A stretch of DNA of 64,000 bases, taken from the NCBI RefSeq assembly GCF_032193805.1, contig NZ_JAVBIK010000001.1, forward strand, positions 1,447,001 to 1,511,000, read 5' to 3'. The stretch is from Rhodoferax potami (GTDB taxonomy: Bacteria; Pseudomonadota; Gammaproteobacteria; Burkholderiales; Burkholderiaceae_C). Every line of letters starts with the position of its first letter. Position 1 is the stretch's first letter. Under the pieces are notes generated by a model. It was not told the origin of the DNA and did not search any database. It saw nothing but the letters and a program-made list of their open reading frames with translations. Positions 49,211-61,200 of this stretch are shown here, piece after piece. The position numbers were made by a program, and so were the translations under genes.

Positions 49211-51502
49211 TCAGGCCGCTGCGTCGGGTGCAATAGCCAATGATAACGACACTTGCGCACCCAAGATGACGCCATCTTTTTGTATGTTGCCTATGTCAAT
49301 CCGCGAGCCATGCTCATCAGAAATCTTCTTCACCACAGCAAGTCCCAGGCCAGTTCCTCGGGTTTTGGTGGTGACATAGGGCTCAAACGCCCTTTTCAAA
49401 ATGTTCTCGGAGAATCCGTCGCCCTGGTCCCGGATTGACAACCGGACCCTGCGGTTGGCGGATTGCCACTGGGTGCGAATGGTCACGGTGCGCACGGTGT
49501 CATGCGTAGTGGTTGCAGACAGGCATGCGTCCTGGGCGTTTTGCAACAGGTTATGAATGACCTGTCGCAACTGTTCGGCGTCGCCCAAAACGGGAGGACA
49601 TTCGGGGTCCAACTCCAGGACTACGGGTACTTTGGTGTTTTCCAAGTCATACAGGTGGAGCACGTTTTTCACGAGGCTGTTGAGCATCAGGGGCTTTAGT
49701 TCGGCTGCAGGCAGGCGGGCGTAGTCACGAAACTCGTTGACCAAGCGCTTCATCGAGTCGACCTGATCCACGATAGTTTTGACGGACTTGATCAGAATTG
49801 CATTCTCAACCGCCTCTAACTTGCCGGTCAGTTTTTTTTCTAGACGCTCGGCGGAGAGTTGAATCGGCGTTAAGGGGTTTTTGATTTCATGTGCCAAACG
49901 ACGGGCGACCTCGCCCCACGCTTGCGCGCGCTGGGCCGACACGATTTCCGTAATGTCATCAAATACCAATAACTGATGATGCGAAGGAAGCTCCGCCCCC
50001 CGCGCTACAAGGGTTACGGGTCCCTCGAAGGGGCTATTGACGGTGGATACCGAACCCGACAACTCAAACGGCTGCTGCCAATGGTCTATGGCTTGGTCCT
50101 GATTGCCTTCAACCAAAATATCGAACTGCTTTTTCGCCCCAGCGCCAAACAGTTCCAGACCTTGGATTTCGGATAGCAGCTGCCCTTCAAACTGCACCAA
50201 GTCTTTCTTCAGAATACGCGAGGCGCCCGGGTTGGAGCTCACGATGGCGCCGGTTGGGTCCAACACAATCACGCCTGACGTGAGGTTATCGAGGATCGTT
50301 TGCAGGTGGGCACGGGCCGAATTCACCTGCGACATACTGACTTCGACAGCCTGCCGCGCATCAGAGAGCTGCTGCGTCATGGACGCAAACGCGCGCGTGA
50401 GCCCGCCCAGCTCGTCGCGCCCCTGCAAAGCCAGTTTGGGCGTCAAGTCGCCTGCCGCCACCTGATTCACGCCTTCTGTCAGCAGCAACAAGGGGCGTGC
50501 GATTTGGTTTCCCAGCACAACTGCCAGCAAAATTGCAGCGAATACCGCCAAAAACAAGCTCAAGGTGAGTGTTCCGATGTACATGCGCTTCAACCCTTCC
50601 CGGCCCAACGCACGTTCTTGGTACTCGCGGTTTGCACGGTCAACAGCCAAAGCATTGCCGACGAGGCTTGTGGGGAGTGCTTTTGTGACCAACATGTAGC
50701 GCGCTTCGGATGCCAAGCCGAGGTTCGGGTTTGATATGGGCACCAAGGCTTTTATCCGGGCGGTTGTCAAACCATCCATCGCCACATCATCCAAGCCCTC
50801 TACCCATGCCAATGATCTCTGCTGTCTCGCACTTCGAAACTGGCTATTGGTTGGTTTATCCGGGCTCAGTTGAAACTTGGATTGACCGGTGCTCACGATC
50901 AACGCACCTGAGCCACTCCAGATCGTGATGTCGGTCGCACCCAGTTGGTCCAGCAACTTCTCTGCGATCAGACCAGAAGCCCCCTCCGGACTTTCAGCCA
51001 GTAGACCGGCAGCCGCTTTGGATTTGCCGGCAAGGTCGACGGTCAGCGTATCTAACGTGACCCGCCCCAAATTCAAACCCGCTTCGAGCGCACCTTCGAC
51101 TTTGACGTCAAACCAGGTTTCGATGGAACGCGATACAAATTGGTAAGAGACGACATAGATCAACAGCCCGGGGGCTACACCCACCAGAGCGAAAATCGTG
51201 GCTAACTTCAGGAGCAGCTTGCTCCCGAATCGCCCTTGCCGAAGTCGCGTGACAAGCCGGTAACTCACCCATGCAATTGCGCCTACCAACAGGCTCGCAA
51301 CCACCACATTCACCATGAAGAGCGTTTGGTAGCTGCTTTCGTAGAGTTCACGATTGTTAGTGGCCTGCGTCAGGAGATACAGCAAAGTAAGGCCGATCAG
51401 CACCATGACCGTGGAGCCAATCGCAATTGCGCGGCGCATCGGGCGCGATGTGTGCTGGACTTTCGTCGGATCAGCCCTTTCAGCGTGGGCCATGTCGCTC
51501 AC
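49211..51502 (-). CDS. ntrY: NtrY-like sensor histidine kinase
   Basis: The 763-residue kinase has three N-terminal membrane segments (AIAIGSTVMVLIGLTLLYLL, VNVVVASLLVGAIAWVSYRL, IFALVGVAPGLLIYVVSYQF), a periplasmic region, and a further TM helix (LTLSLFLAVFAAILLAVVLG). HAMP and PAS (LQTILDNLTSGVIVLDPTGA) follow. The H box is VARRLAHEIKNPLTPIQLSA, and the ATPase motifs are IHNLLQNAQDA, IRDQGDGFSE and RGTGLGLAVVKKI. Start is the GTG at 51502, overlapping the DUF4390 stop (GTGA). It fits the NtrY family, likely sensing redox or nitrogen status. Confidence 0.9.
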   Translation of the reverse strand: MSDMAHAERADPTKVQHTSRPMRRAIAIGSTVMVLIGLTLLYLLTQATNNRELYESSYQTLFMVNVVVASLLVGAIAWVSYRLVTRLRQGRFGSKLLLKLATIFALVGVAPGLLIYVVSYQFVSRSIETWFDVKVEGALEAGLNLGRVTLDTLTVDLAGKSKAAAGLLAESPEGASGLIAEKLLDQLGATDITIWSGSGALIVSTGQSKFQLSPDKPTNSQFRSARQQRSLAWVEGLDDVAMDGLTTARIKALVPISNPNLGLASEARYMLVTKALPTSLVGNALAVDRANREYQERALGREGLKRMYIGTLTLSLFLAVFAAILLAVVLGNQIARPLLLLTEGVNQVAAGDLTPKLALQGRDELGGLTRAFASMTQQLSDARQAVEVSMSQVNSARAHLQTILDNLTSGVIVLDPTGAIVSSNPGASRILKKDLVQFEGQLLSEIQGLELFGAGAKKQFDILVEGNQDQAIDHWQQPFELSGSVSTVNSPFEGPVTLVARGAELPSHHQLLVFDDITEIVSAQRAQAWGEVARRLAHEIKNPLTPIQLSAERLEKKLTGKLEAVENAILIKSVKTIVDQVDSMKRLVNEFRDYARLPAAELKPLMLNSLVKNVLHLYDLENTKVPVVLELDPECPPVLGDAEQLRQVIHNLLQNAQDACLSATTTHDTVRTVTIRTQWQSANRRVRLSIRDQGDGFSENILKRAFEPYVTTKTRGTGLGLAVVKKISDEHGSRIDIGNIQKDGVILGAQVSLSLAIAPDAAA

Positions 51503-52131
51503 TTGCTGAACTCCGGCAAAAGGGGCTGCGAGCGGAGGATGTTGATGTCCCAGTCCGTTTGCCCCAATAGCCCGATTTGGAAGGGGCGTGGCAATTGGCT
51601 TACATCCAAGTTGAACCGGAAATCTAAGCGATAACGCCCGGTCGGCTCCAACTCACCGGGCCCGGCTACTCGCCAGCGACTGATTTTTTTCACAGACGAC
51701 ATCGCAGCAGCCAAGGTGTCATAGGACTGACTCAGTGCCAAACCCTGACCGGCTGCGCTGGAGGGACCTGCACTGACGCTCACACGCCACCGCCTGGTCA
51801 GCGGCTGATAAGCGAGCTTGTAGTGCCTGGAGACTGCGGAGAGCGACTTGTCATACCAGTACCAGCGTTCTCTAAGCACTTCGGCTTCCGCCCGAAAATA
51901 CACGGGGATGCCCCGCAGCAGGGCATCCTCTACCGAGGACGAAAGCTCGAATTGCACTTGTGCGTTGAGTACAACTTCTTCGGCATAGCGCTCCACCTCG
52001 AACTGGGTGACTTCCACTTGCGTTTGTGCAAAGCAAGGCCACAGCGCGGAGACAAACAGCAACGCGCACAGCCTGTGCAGGAGCTTTTCAAACCCTCGTC
52101 TTTTCGAACAGTGCATAGAAGAAGCCGTCAT
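51499..52131 (-). CDS. DUF4390-domain exported protein
   Basis: The protein of about 210 residues has a signal peptide (LHRLCALLFVSALWPCFAQT) and matches the DUF4390 family, found next to ntrY in many betaproteobacteria. Landmarks are FELSSSVEDALLRGIPVYF, EVLRERWYWYDKSL and SYDTLAAAMSSVKKISRWRV. Function unknown. The start overlaps the end of rsmB by about 44 bases. ATG 52131 is chosen, and 52116 or GTG 52137 are alternatives. Confidence 0.82.
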   Translation of the reverse strand: MTASSMHCSKRRGFEKLLHRLCALLFVSALWPCFAQTQVEVTQFEVERYAEEVVLNAQVQFELSSSVEDALLRGIPVYFRAEAEVLRERWYWYDKSLSAVSRHYKLAYQPLTRRWRVSVSAGPSSAAGQGLALSQSYDTLAAAMSSVKKISRWRVAGPGELEPTGRYRLDFRFNLDVSQLPRPFQIGLLGQTDWDINILRSQPLLPEFSK

Positions 52132-53413
52132 GGTCACCGATTTGATTGTCGGCCATGACGGACGAAGTGGGCACTGCAGCGGGAATTAAATGGCCGGGAG
52201 ACTGAAGAAGGCGAGCGTCCTTGTTGTTATCTAGAAACGCTTTGACCTGTTCATCCCCCTCAGCCCGAAAAATGGAGCAGGTGCAGTACAGCAAGCGCCC
52301 ACCCTCTTTCACCAAGGGCCATAGACCCTTGAGGATCCGCCGCTGCTCTGCGGCAAGCTGAACCACATCTGTGGGGCGGCGCAGCCAACGTATGTCGGGA
52401 TGCCGCCGAACAATACCCGAAGCGGTACAGGGGGCATCCAGCAAAATGTAATCAAAAGGACGGCCATCCCACCAGGTGGCAGGTTCAGCGGCATCGGCGC
52501 AGAGCACCGTCGCAGTCAGGCCCAAGCGTTTCAAAGTTTGCTCGATTCGTTGCGCCCGGGTGGGGTCAATTTCCAACGCAAGGACATCCGCCTCGACGAG
52601 CTCTAAAAGGTGAGCAGTTTTTCCGCCTGGCGCAGCACATGCGTCCAAGATGCGTGGCCGTTCTTGAGGAGTAGCCGCCTCAAGCAAAAGTGTCGCAGCA
52701 ACTTGGGCGGCACCGTCCTGCACGGAGACCCACCCCTCTTGAAAACCGGGGAGCTGGGTTACCGCGACTGGTTTCGCCAGTTCTATGCCTGAGCCGTAGG
52801 CGTTGCTGACCTCAATACCGGCTGTTTGCAGTGATAGTGCGTATTGCGCGCTTGTCACCTTGCGGAGGTTCACGCGCAACGTCATTGGGGGATGGCGATT
52901 AGCTGCCGTCAGCACCGCTTCCCAACGGTCAGGATGATCCTGCTGTACTTTTTTGATCCACCAAAGGGGATGATTCCAACGGGCCTCCAAGCGCCTATCT
53001 GCCTCTGCAAGAAGCTGGGGAGCCTCTCTCAAATACCGACGCAAGCATGCGTTGATGAAATTTGCCTGGGATCGGGTACGTGGGCATTGCTTGGCAGCCT
53101 CTACCGTTTGATTCACCAAAGTGAAAGCGTCGTAACTGGCATCTGCATCGTTCGATAGGAGGCCCAACGCGAGACACAACAATGCGTCAGCGTGTGGGGC
53201 TGGTGGCTTTTTTGCGAGGAGCGAGCGAATCGCCGTCGATCTGCCTTGATTCCGCCACGCATGAAAAGCCAATGCTTGAACCGCTCCACGCAAGTGAGGC
53301 GGCACAACGTCCATGGCAGCACTACCGGATTGACCGTTAGATACCTGCAAAAGGACATCTACAGTCGCCTTCAATTGACGCCACAGCTCGGGCGACCTTT
53401 GTATCTCACTCAT
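52088..53413 (-). CDS. rsmB: 16S rRNA m5C967 methyltransferase RsmB
   Basis: RsmB methylates cytidine 967 of 16S rRNA using SAM. The 441-residue protein has an N-terminal NusB-like domain and a methyltransferase domain with the SAM loop LDACAAPGGKTAHLLELVEA. The catalytic Cys is in LLDAPCTASGIVRRHPDIRW, and a second Cys motif is LLYCTCSIFRAEGDEQV. Start ATG 53413 overlaps the stop of the upstream gene (ATGA) and gives the normal N terminus MSEIQRSPELWRQL. An upstream in-frame start at 53467 is less likely. Confidence 0.94.
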   Translation of the reverse strand: MSEIQRSPELWRQLKATVDVLLQVSNGQSGSAAMDVVPPHLRGAVQALAFHAWRNQGRSTAIRSLLAKKPPAPHADALLCLALGLLSNDADASYDAFTLVNQTVEAAKQCPRTRSQANFINACLRRYLREAPQLLAEADRRLEARWNHPLWWIKKVQQDHPDRWEAVLTAANRHPPMTLRVNLRKVTSAQYALSLQTAGIEVSNAYGSGIELAKPVAVTQLPGFQEGWVSVQDGAAQVAATLLLEAATPQERPRILDACAAPGGKTAHLLELVEADVLALEIDPTRAQRIEQTLKRLGLTATVLCADAAEPATWWDGRPFDYILLDAPCTASGIVRRHPDIRWLRRPTDVVQLAAEQRRILKGLWPLVKEGGRLLYCTCSIFRAEGDEQVKAFLDNNKDARLLQSPGHLIPAAVPTSSVMADNQIGDHDGFFYALFEKTRV

Positions 53414-53958
53414 TTGATCCCTATTAATGCACTGACCTTGAATCCGAAAAAATGTGCAACCCAACAAGCAGGCGGCTCACTGACGCCCTCGTTGTAGTCT
53501 TTCAATATCGCGTTCAAGGCATCTGAAATTACGATAACTTTCGCTGTACTTGCCTCCCACTCGAGGCGAAATGAATCGGGAACACAAGGCCCTGCCAAAT
53601 CAGGAGGGGCAGAAACCCAAGCGCTCCATGCTGTCATCAACTTCGCCCAGCTCTCTGTTCGCTGCTGCTGGACATCTATATCCAGACGATCTCTTCGGGG
53701 AGCAGCCCAGACCTCCTCCATGAGTCGCAGCGCTTGTAGCCATTCCGCACGGTATTCGTCTGATGCGTTGTTTGACGTATCCGCAGGACTTGCAACCAAG
53801 CGATGTTGTAAGGGCACTATCCCTGACGAGACTTGCTTCTCGAGAGCGCTCAGTATCGCGAGTGCCCGCGCACGGAGCCGCATCAATCGATTGTGTACGC
53901 CCATTAACCAAAACAACAGGCAGGCACATAGCAACCACACATAAAGCGTCTGTCCCAT
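53410..53958 (-). CDS. Membrane-anchored LemA-like hypothetical protein
   Basis: The 182-residue protein has one N-terminal TM helix (LYVWLLCACLLFWLMGVHN) followed by a helical region starting RLMRLRARALAILSALEKQV that resembles the start of LemA proteins. The rest is low in similarity, and LemA membership is tentative. It overlaps rsmB (ATGA) and is the first gene of the rsmB-DUF4390-ntrY-regulator run. Confidence 0.65.
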   Translation of the reverse strand: MGQTLYVWLLCACLLFWLMGVHNRLMRLRARALAILSALEKQVSSGIVPLQHRLVASPADTSNNASDEYRAEWLQALRLMEEVWAAPRRDRLDIDVQQQRTESWAKLMTAWSAWVSAPPDLAGPCVPDSFRLEWEASTAKVIVISDALNAILKDYNEGVSEPPACWVAHFFGFKVSALIGIK

Positions 53959-53989
53959 TTCGAGCCTCGTTCTCTATTTGCAACTCAAC

Positions 53990-54031
53990 AAAAAAAACGC
54001 CCCAAGTTGCGTGCAACCTGGGGCGTTTTTA
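53990..54031 (-). terminator. Rho-independent terminator after rpoC
   Basis: CGCCCCA, AGTTGC, a two-base loop, GCAAC and TGGGGCG form a long stem. The minus strand ends in an eight-T run. It lies 15 bases beyond the rpoC stop and before the LemA-like gene. It would end the ribosomal protein and RNA polymerase operon transcript. Confidence 0.93.
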
Positions 54032-54045
54032 TTCAGAAGCGCAGA

Positions 54046-57000
54046 TTACTCAGCAGAGGTATCGTCCGCACCAGCCACGTCCTCTGCCAAGTCAGCGGTA
54101 CCAGCCAGTTCAGCGGCCTCAGCTTCGGCAATAGCACGCCGTTCAGCATCATCCATGGACTCACGGACTTTACGTGCTTCGTGATAAGCCAAGCCAGTAC
54201 CAGCAGGAATCAAGCGACCGACGATCACGTTTTCCTTCAGTCCGCGCAGCTCGTCGCGCTTGCCCATGATGGCAGCTTCGGTCAACACACGGGTAGTTTC
54301 CTGGAACGAAGCCGCAGAAATGAAACTGTCTGTCGACAACGATGCCTTGGTAATACCCAAAAGCAAGTTGGTGAAGGTCGCAGGGATTTTGCCCTCGCCA
54401 CGCAAAGCGTCGTTGGTGTTGAGCATTTCAGAGCGTTCCACCTGCTCACCATTGATGTAGCCGGAATCGCCAGCGTTTTCCACGACGACACGACGCAACA
54501 TCTGACGAACAATCACTTCGATGTGCTTGTCGTTGATCTTCACGCCTTGCAAACGGTAAACGTCTTGCACTTCGTCCACGATGTAACGCGCCAACTCTTC
54601 CGAGCCCAACAAGCGCAGAATGTCTTGCGGATCGGCTGGGCCGTCCACCACCGACTCACCCTTGTTGACCACCTGGCCTTCGTGCACCAAGATGTTCTTT
54701 TCCTTGGGCACGAGCTCTTCCCAGACCTTGCCTTCTGGATCAGTGATTTGCAAACGAACCTTGCCTTTGGTTTCTTTACCGAAAGACACGGTACCGGTCA
54801 CTTCAGCCAAGACACCCTTGTCTTTCGGTGAACGAGCTTCAAACAGTTCGGCCACGCGTGGCAGACCACCGGTAATGTCGCGGGTCTTTTGACCTTCGAT
54901 AGGAATACGGGCCAGCACTTCGCCGGGGCCCACGTCCTGACCGTCACGCACCTGAACCAATGATCCCACAGGGAAACCGATAGTCACGGAGTGGTCGGTT
55001 CCGGGAATCTTCACTTCGTGACCCGATGCATCGATCAGCTTCACTTGTGGACGCACTACCTTGGCAGCGCCCCGGCGCTTGGGGTCGATAACCACCAAAG
55101 TCGACAAGCCTGTTACCTCATCCACCTGCTTTGCAACGGTCAGGCCTTCTTCGACGTTTTCGAAATGAGCCTTACCCGCGAACTCGGTAATGATGGGGCG
55201 TGTCAAAGGATCCCAGTTCGCCAGAATTGCGCCAGCCTTGATGGATTGATCTACCTTGACAGTCAACACGGCACCATAAGGAACCTTGTGGCGTTCGCGC
55301 TCGCGGCCATGCTCATCGTGAATGATGATTTCGCCGGAACGAGCAATCACCACCAACTCGCCCTTGCTGTTGGTCACATAGCGCATCGTTGCATTGAAGC
55401 CGATGTTGCCGTTAGATTTGGCTTCGACGCTAGAGGCGATCGCCGCACGGGATGCCGCACCACCGATGTGGAAGGTACGCATGGTCAGCTGAGTACCGGG
55501 TTCACCAATGGACTGCGCTGCAATCACGCCGACCGCTTCGCCACCGTTGATCAAACCACCGCGACCCAAGTCACGTCCATAGCACTTGGCACAGATACCA
55601 AAGCGGGTTTCACATGTAAGAGCGGTGCGGACCTTGACTTCGTCGACGCCAGCAGCTTCCAGCATTTCGATTTCGTCTTCGTCCAGCATGGAGCCCGCGG
55701 GCAACAGCACGCCACGTGTTTCAGGGTGCAAGACATCATCCGCAGCGGTACGACCGAGAATACGATCGCGCAGGGATTCAATCACTTCACCGCCTTCAAC
55801 AATGGCGCGCATCAGGTACCCACCGTGTGTGCCGCAGTCTTGCTCGGTCACAACCAGATCCTGGGTCACATCGACCAAACGACGTGTCAGGTAACCGGAG
55901 TTCGCTGTCTTCAACGCGGTATCGGCCAGACCCTTACGGGCACCGTGGGTGGAGATGAAGTACTCCAACACGTTCAGACCTTCGCGGAAGTTCGCGGTAA
56001 TAGGCGTTTCAATAATGGAGCCATCAGGCTTGGCCATCAGACCCCGCATACCGGCCACCTGACGGATCTGGGCAGCAGAGCCGCGGGCACCGGAGTCGGC
56101 CATCATGTAGATGGAGTTGAAGGATTCCTGTTGTACCTGGTTGCCATGGCGATCGGTGACCAATTCCTTGGACAACTTGGCCATCATCACCTTGGACACT
56201 TCGTCACCCGACTTGCCCCAGATATCCACCACCTTGTTGTAGCGCTCACCGGAAGTCACCAGACCGGACACATACTGCTGTTCGATCTCTTTTACTTCCT
56301 TCTGGGCGCGACCGATGATGTCGTGCTTTTCCTGTGGCACCAACATGTCGTCGATACAGATAGAAATACCTGCCTTCGTTGCCAAACGGAAACCGCTTTG
56401 CAGCAGCTTGTCGGCAAACACCACGGTTTCCTTCAGTCCGCACTTGCGGAAGGACACGTTGATGAGCTTGGAAATTTCCTTCTTCTTCAACGCTTTGTTG
56501 ATGTTGGCGAAAGGCAGTCCCTTGGGCAGGATTTCAGACAACAAGGCGCGACCTGCGGTGGTTTCCCACAGCTTAGTTTCAGGCACGAATTCGCCAGTTT
56601 CCTTGTTCTTGGTCCATTCGGTCAAACGAACGTTGATACGTGCGTTCAGTTCCACTTGGCCCGCGTCGAAAGCGCGCTGGACTTCACCGGTATCCGCAAA
56701 CACCAGACCCTCACCCTTGCCGTTGATACGGTCACGGGTGGTGTAGTACAAGCCCAACACCACGTCTTGCGAAGGAACGATGGAAGGTTCGCCGTTGGCA
56801 GGGAACAGCACGTTGTTGGAGGCCAGCATCAAGGTGCGGGCTTCCATCTGCGCTTCCACCGACAGCGGTACGTGCACAGCCATTTGGTCACCGTCGAAGT
56901 CGGCGTTGAAGGCCGCGCAAACGAGAGGGTGCAACTGGATAGCCTTGCCTTCAATCAGAATAGGCTCAAAAGCTTGGATACCCAAACGGTGCAGCGTTGG

Positions 57001-58272
57001 CGCACGGTTCAGCATCACGGGGTGCTCTTTGATGACCTCTTCCAGAATGTCCCACACCACGGGGGTGCCGGATTCAACTTCTTTCTTGGCAGCCTTGATG
57101 GTGGTCGCAATGCCCATGGCTTCCAGGCGCGCGAAGATGAATGGCTTGAACAATTCCAAGGCCATCAGCTTAGGCAGACCGCACTGGTGCAGTTTGAGCG
57201 TTGGGCCCACGGTAATCACGGAACGACCGGAGTAATCCACGCGCTTGCCCAGCAAGTTCTGGCGGAAACGGCCGCTCTTGCCCTTGATCATGTCGGCCAA
57301 GGACTTCAAGGCGCGCTTGTTGGCGCCAGTCATAGCCTTGCCGCGACGGCCGTTGTCCAGCAAGCTGTCCACGGCTTCTTGCAGCATCCGCTTTTCGTTG
57401 CGGGCAATGATTTCAGGGGCCTTCAACTCCAGCAAACGGCGCAGACGGCTGTTGCGGTTGATCACGCGGCGATACAGGTCGTTCAAGTCGGAGGTCGCAA
57501 AGCGGCCGCCGTCCAAGGGAACCAAGGGACGCAAGTCCGGTGGCAGAACTGGCAACACGTCCAACACCATCCACTCAGGCTTGATGCCGGACTTCTTGAA
57601 GGCTTCCAGCACTTTGAGGCGCTTGGCGTTCTTCTTGATCTTCAGCTCAGAGCCGGTCAGGTCGTTGCGCAGCTTCTCGATGGAACCGTCGATGTCGATG
57701 CTTTCCAGCAAGTCCTTGATGCCCTCGGCGCCCATTTTGGCAATGAATTCATCGCCATACTCTTGGAATTTTGCGTCGTAATCGTCCTCAGACATGATGC
57801 TGTATTTCTTCAGCGGGGTCATGCCGGGGTCGGTCACCACGTATGCTTCAAAGTACAACACGCGCTCGATGTCACGCAAAGTCATGTCCAGCACCAAGCC
57901 CAAACGGCTAGGCAAAGACTTCAAGAACCAGATGTGTGCGCAAGGAGCCGCCAAGTCAATGTGACCCATGCGTTCACGACGCACTTTGGTCTGTGTGACT
58001 TCAACGCCGCATTTTTCGCAGATCACACCGCGGTGCTTCAGGCGCTTGTATTTACCGCACAAGCATTCATAGTCTTTGATGGGTCCGAAAATCTTGGCGC
58101 AAAACAGACCGTCACGCTCAGGCTTGAAAGTGCGGTAGTTGATGGTTTCAGGTTTTTTAACTTCGCCGAAAGACCAGGAACGGATCTTTTCAGGCGACGC
58201 CATGCCGATCTTGATGGCATCAAAATGCTCATCGGGCGTGAACTGCTTGAACAGGTCGAGTAAAGATTTCAT
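54046..58272 (-). CDS. rpoC: RNA polymerase beta-prime subunit RpoC
   Basis: RpoC is the beta-prime subunit of RNA polymerase. The 1408-residue protein is the normal size. It shows [20 protein letters not shown] at the N terminus, zinc-binding Cys in [20 protein letters not shown], the catalytic Mg2+ site [15 protein letters not shown] (about residue 456), and the later zinc Cys in [23 protein letters not shown] 58272 is preferred over upstream in-frame codons because translation before it is not conserved. It is 19 bases after rpoB. Confidence 0.98.
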   Translation of the reverse strand: MKSLLDLFKQFTPDEHFDAIKIGMASPEKIRSWSFGEVKKPETINYRTFKPERDGLFCAKIFGPIKDYECLCGKYKRLKHRGVICEKCGVEVTQTKVRRERMGHIDLAAPCAHIWFLKSLPSRLGLVLDMTLRDIERVLYFEAYVVTDPGMTPLKKYSIMSEDDYDAKFQEYGDEFIAKMGAEGIKDLLESIDIDGSIEKLRNDLTGSELKIKKNAKRLKVLEAFKKSGIKPEWMVLDVLPVLPPDLRPLVPLDGGRFATSDLNDLYRRVINRNSRLRRLLELKAPEIIARNEKRMLQEAVDSLLDNGRRGKAMTGANKRALKSLADMIKGKSGRFRQNLLGKRVDYSGRSVITVGPTLKLHQCGLPKLMALELFKPFIFARLEAMGIATTIKAAKKEVESGTPVVWDILEEVIKEHPVMLNRAPTLHRLGIQAFEPILIEGKAIQLHPLVCAAFNADFDGDQMAVHVPLSVEAQMEARTLMLASNNVLFPANGEPSIVPSQDVVLGLYYTTRDRINGKGEGLVFADTGEVQRAFDAGQVELNARINVRLTEWTKNKETGEFVPETKLWETTAGRALLSEILPKGLPFANINKALKKKEISKLINVSFRKCGLKETVVFADKLLQSGFRLATKAGISICIDDMLVPQEKHDIIGRAQKEVKEIEQQYVSGLVTSGERYNKVVDIWGKSGDEVSKVMMAKLSKELVTDRHGNQVQQESFNSIYMMADSGARGSAAQIRQVAGMRGLMAKPDGSIIETPITANFREGLNVLEYFISTHGARKGLADTALKTANSGYLTRRLVDVTQDLVVTEQDCGTHGGYLMRAIVEGGEVIESLRDRILGRTAADDVLHPETRGVLLPAGSMLDEDEIEMLEAAGVDEVKVRTALTCETRFGICAKCYGRDLGRGGLINGGEAVGVIAAQSIGEPGTQLTMRTFHIGGAASRAAIASSVEAKSNGNIGFNATMRYVTNSKGELVVIARSGEIIIHDEHGRERERHKVPYGAVLTVKVDQSIKAGAILANWDPLTRPIITEFAGKAHFENVEEGLTVAKQVDEVTGLSTLVVIDPKRRGAAKVVRPQVKLIDASGHEVKIPGTDHSVTIGFPVGSLVQVRDGQDVGPGEVLARIPIEGQKTRDITGGLPRVAELFEARSPKDKGVLAEVTGTVSFGKETKGKVRLQITDPEGKVWEELVPKEKNILVHEGQVVNKGESVVDGPADPQDILRLLGSEELARYIVDEVQDVYRLQGVKINDKHIEVIVRQMLRRVVVENAGDSGYINGEQVERSEMLNTNDALRGEGKIPATFTNLLLGITKASLSTDSFISAASFQETTRVLTEAAIMGKRDELRGLKENVIVGRLIPAGTGLAYHEARKVRESMDDAERRAIAEAEAAELAGTADLAEDVAGADDTSAE

Positions 58273-58291
58273 GTGACTCTTTCCCTTGTCT

Positions 58292-61200
58292 TTAAGAACG
58301 ATCCAGCTCAATGTCGATGCCCAAGGAACGGATTTCCTTGACCAGCACATTGAACGATTCCGGCATGCCGGCTTCAATAGAGTGTTCGCCCTTGACGATG
58401 TTTTCGTACACCTTGGTACGACCTTGCACGTCATCGGACTTGACCGTCAGCATTTCCTGCAGCACGTAAGAAGCACCGTAGGCTTCCAGCGCCCACACTT
58501 CCATTTCACCGAAGCGCTGGCCACCGAACTGGGCCTTACCGCCCAGCGGCTGTTGGGTCACCAAGCTGTATGGGCCGGTAGAGCGGGCGTGCATCTTGTC
58601 GTCCACCAAGTGGTGCAGCTTCAGGTAGTGCATGTAGCCGACGGTGGTGGTGCGCTCGAAAGCATCACCACTTCGTCCGTCATACAGTTGGGCTTGTGTG
58701 CGGGTAGCGGTCAAACCCTTGGCCTTGGCCACGTCATCCGGATACGCCAACTGCAGCATGTCACCGATTTCTTTTTCGGTAGCGCCATCAAACACGGGTG
58801 ACGCGAACGGCACACCGGTAATCAGCTCTTTGGCCATGTCTTGGACTTCGCTGTCCGTCAACTGAGCGAGGTCTTCCTTGCGACCGGTGCTGTTGTACAC
58901 CTGCTCCAGGAAACCACGGATCTCGGTAGAGGCCGCTTCGCGTTGCAGCATGTCGCCAATGCGCTGACCCAAGCCCTTGCCGGCCCAGCCCAAGTGCACT
59001 TCCAACACCTGACCAATGTTCATACGCGATGGAACGCCCAGAGGATTCAGCACGATGTCCACCGGTGTACCGTCCGCGAGGTAAGGCATGTCTTCAACAG
59101 GAGTGATCTTGGAGACCACACCCTTGTTACCGTGACGGCCGGCCATCTTGTCACCGGGCTGCAAGCGACGCTTGACCGCGATGTAGACCTTGACCATCTT
59201 CAACACGCCTGCAGGCAGCTCGTCGCCTTGCGTCAACTTCTTGCGCTTTTCTTCAAAAGCGAGGTCGAAGCTGTGGCGAGTTTGCTCCAGGGAGTTCTTG
59301 ATGCTTTCGAGCTGGCTTGCCACCTCTTCGTCCGCAGGACGGATGTCAAACCAGTGGAACTTCTCCACAGAAGTCAGGTAAGCCTTGTCGAGCTTGGTGC
59401 CCTTGGCCAGCTTTTGCGGGCCGCCATTGGCGACTTTGCCAGTCAACAACTTTTCGATACGGTCAAATGCGTCCGCTTCCACGATACGCAGCTGATCGTT
59501 CAGGTCGAGGCGGAACCGCTTGAGCTCGTCGTCAATGATCTGCTGTGCACGACGGTCACGCTGAATGCCTTCGCGGGTGAACACTTGGACGTCGATGACG
59601 GTGCCGGAGCTGCCCTGATCCACGCGCAGAGAAGTGTCCTTCACGTCGCTGGCCTTCTCGCCGAAGATCGCACGCAAGAGCTTTTCTTCAGGAGTGAGCG
59701 TGGTTTCGCCCTTGGGCGTGACCTTGCCAACCAAGGTGTCGCCCGGCAGAACTTCTGCACCCACATAAATGATGCCGGACTCGTCCAGACGGTTGAGCTG
59801 CTGTTCGCTCAAGTTGGGGATATCGCGCGTAATTTCTTCCGCACCCAACTTGGTGTCACGCGCCATCACCACGAGTTCTTCGATGTGGATGGAGGTGTAG
59901 CGGTCTTCCGCCACTACGCGCTCGCTGATCAAGATCGAATCTTCGAAGTTGTAGCCGTTCCACGGCATAAACGCGACCAACATGTTCTGACCAATGGCGA
60001 TTTCACCCAGGTCAGTCGATGCGCCGTCGGCAATCACGTCGCCCTTGGCGAGCTTGTCGCCCTTCTTCACGATGGGGCGCTGATGGATGTTGGTGTTCTG
60101 GTTGGAACGCTGATACTTGATCAGGTTGTAGATATCCACACCGACTTCACCGGCTTGCGCTTCTGCATCGTTTACGCGGATCACGACTCGAGTCGCATCG
60201 ACGTAATCGACGATACCGCCACGGGTCGCTGTCACCACAGTGCCGGAGTCGACCGCGGCGACGCGCTCGATACCGGTACCCACCATCGGTTTTTCAGGAC
60301 GCAAAACGGGCACGGCTTGACGTGACATGTTGGCACCCATCAAAGCGCGGTTGGCGTCATCGTGTTCCAGGAATGGAACCAGAGAAGCAGCCACCGACAC
60401 GATCTGGGCAGGCGACACGTCCATGTACTGAACGCGGTCAGCGCTCACCAGAATGGATTCACCCTTTTCACGTGCAGACACTAGGTCGCCGGTCAGCGTA
60501 CCTTCCTTGTCCAGTGCCGCGTTGGCCTGGGCAATAACGTACTTGCCTTCTTCAATCGCAGACAGGTAGTCGATGTCATTGGTGACTTTGCTGTCCACCA
60601 CACGGCGATAAGGGGTTTCAATGAAACCGTACTCGTTCAGGCGTGCGTACAGCGCCAAAGAGTTGATCAGGCCGATGTTTGGACCTTCGGGAGTTTCGAT
60701 AGGACACACGCGACCATAGTGGGTCACGTGCACGTCTCGCACTTCGAAGCCAGCTCGCTCGCGGGTCAAACCACCAGGGCCAAGGGCCGATACACGGCGC
60801 TTGTGGGTGATTTCTGCCAGCGGGTTGGTCTGGTCCATGAACTGGGACAGCTGCGAAGCGCCAAAGAATTCCTTCAAGGCTGCCGAAATCGGCTTGCTGT
60901 TGATCAGGTCATGCGGCATCAGTGGCTCTTGCTCTGCCTGACCCAAACGTTCTTTCACCGCTTTTTCGATGCGCGCCAAACCAGTTCGGTATTGGTTCTC
61001 GGCCAATTCGCCCACACAACGTACGCGGCGGTTACCCAAGTGGTCGATGTCATCGACGTCACCACGGCCATTGCGCAGATCCACCAAGATCTTGACGACA
61101 GCCAGGATGTCTTCGTTGGTCAGCACCATCGGGCCGGTAGATTCCGTGCGGCCCATCTTGGCGTTGAACTTCATACGACCCACGCGAGACAAATCGTAGG

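Noticed and set aside
54991..58263. A very long open frame (over 1000 codons) on the strand opposite rpoC
   Set aside because: It is exactly antisense to the highly conserved rpoC. Its predicted protein is rich in His, Gln, Thr and Arg without any family likeness. GC-rich codon bias on the coding strand explains the missing stops.
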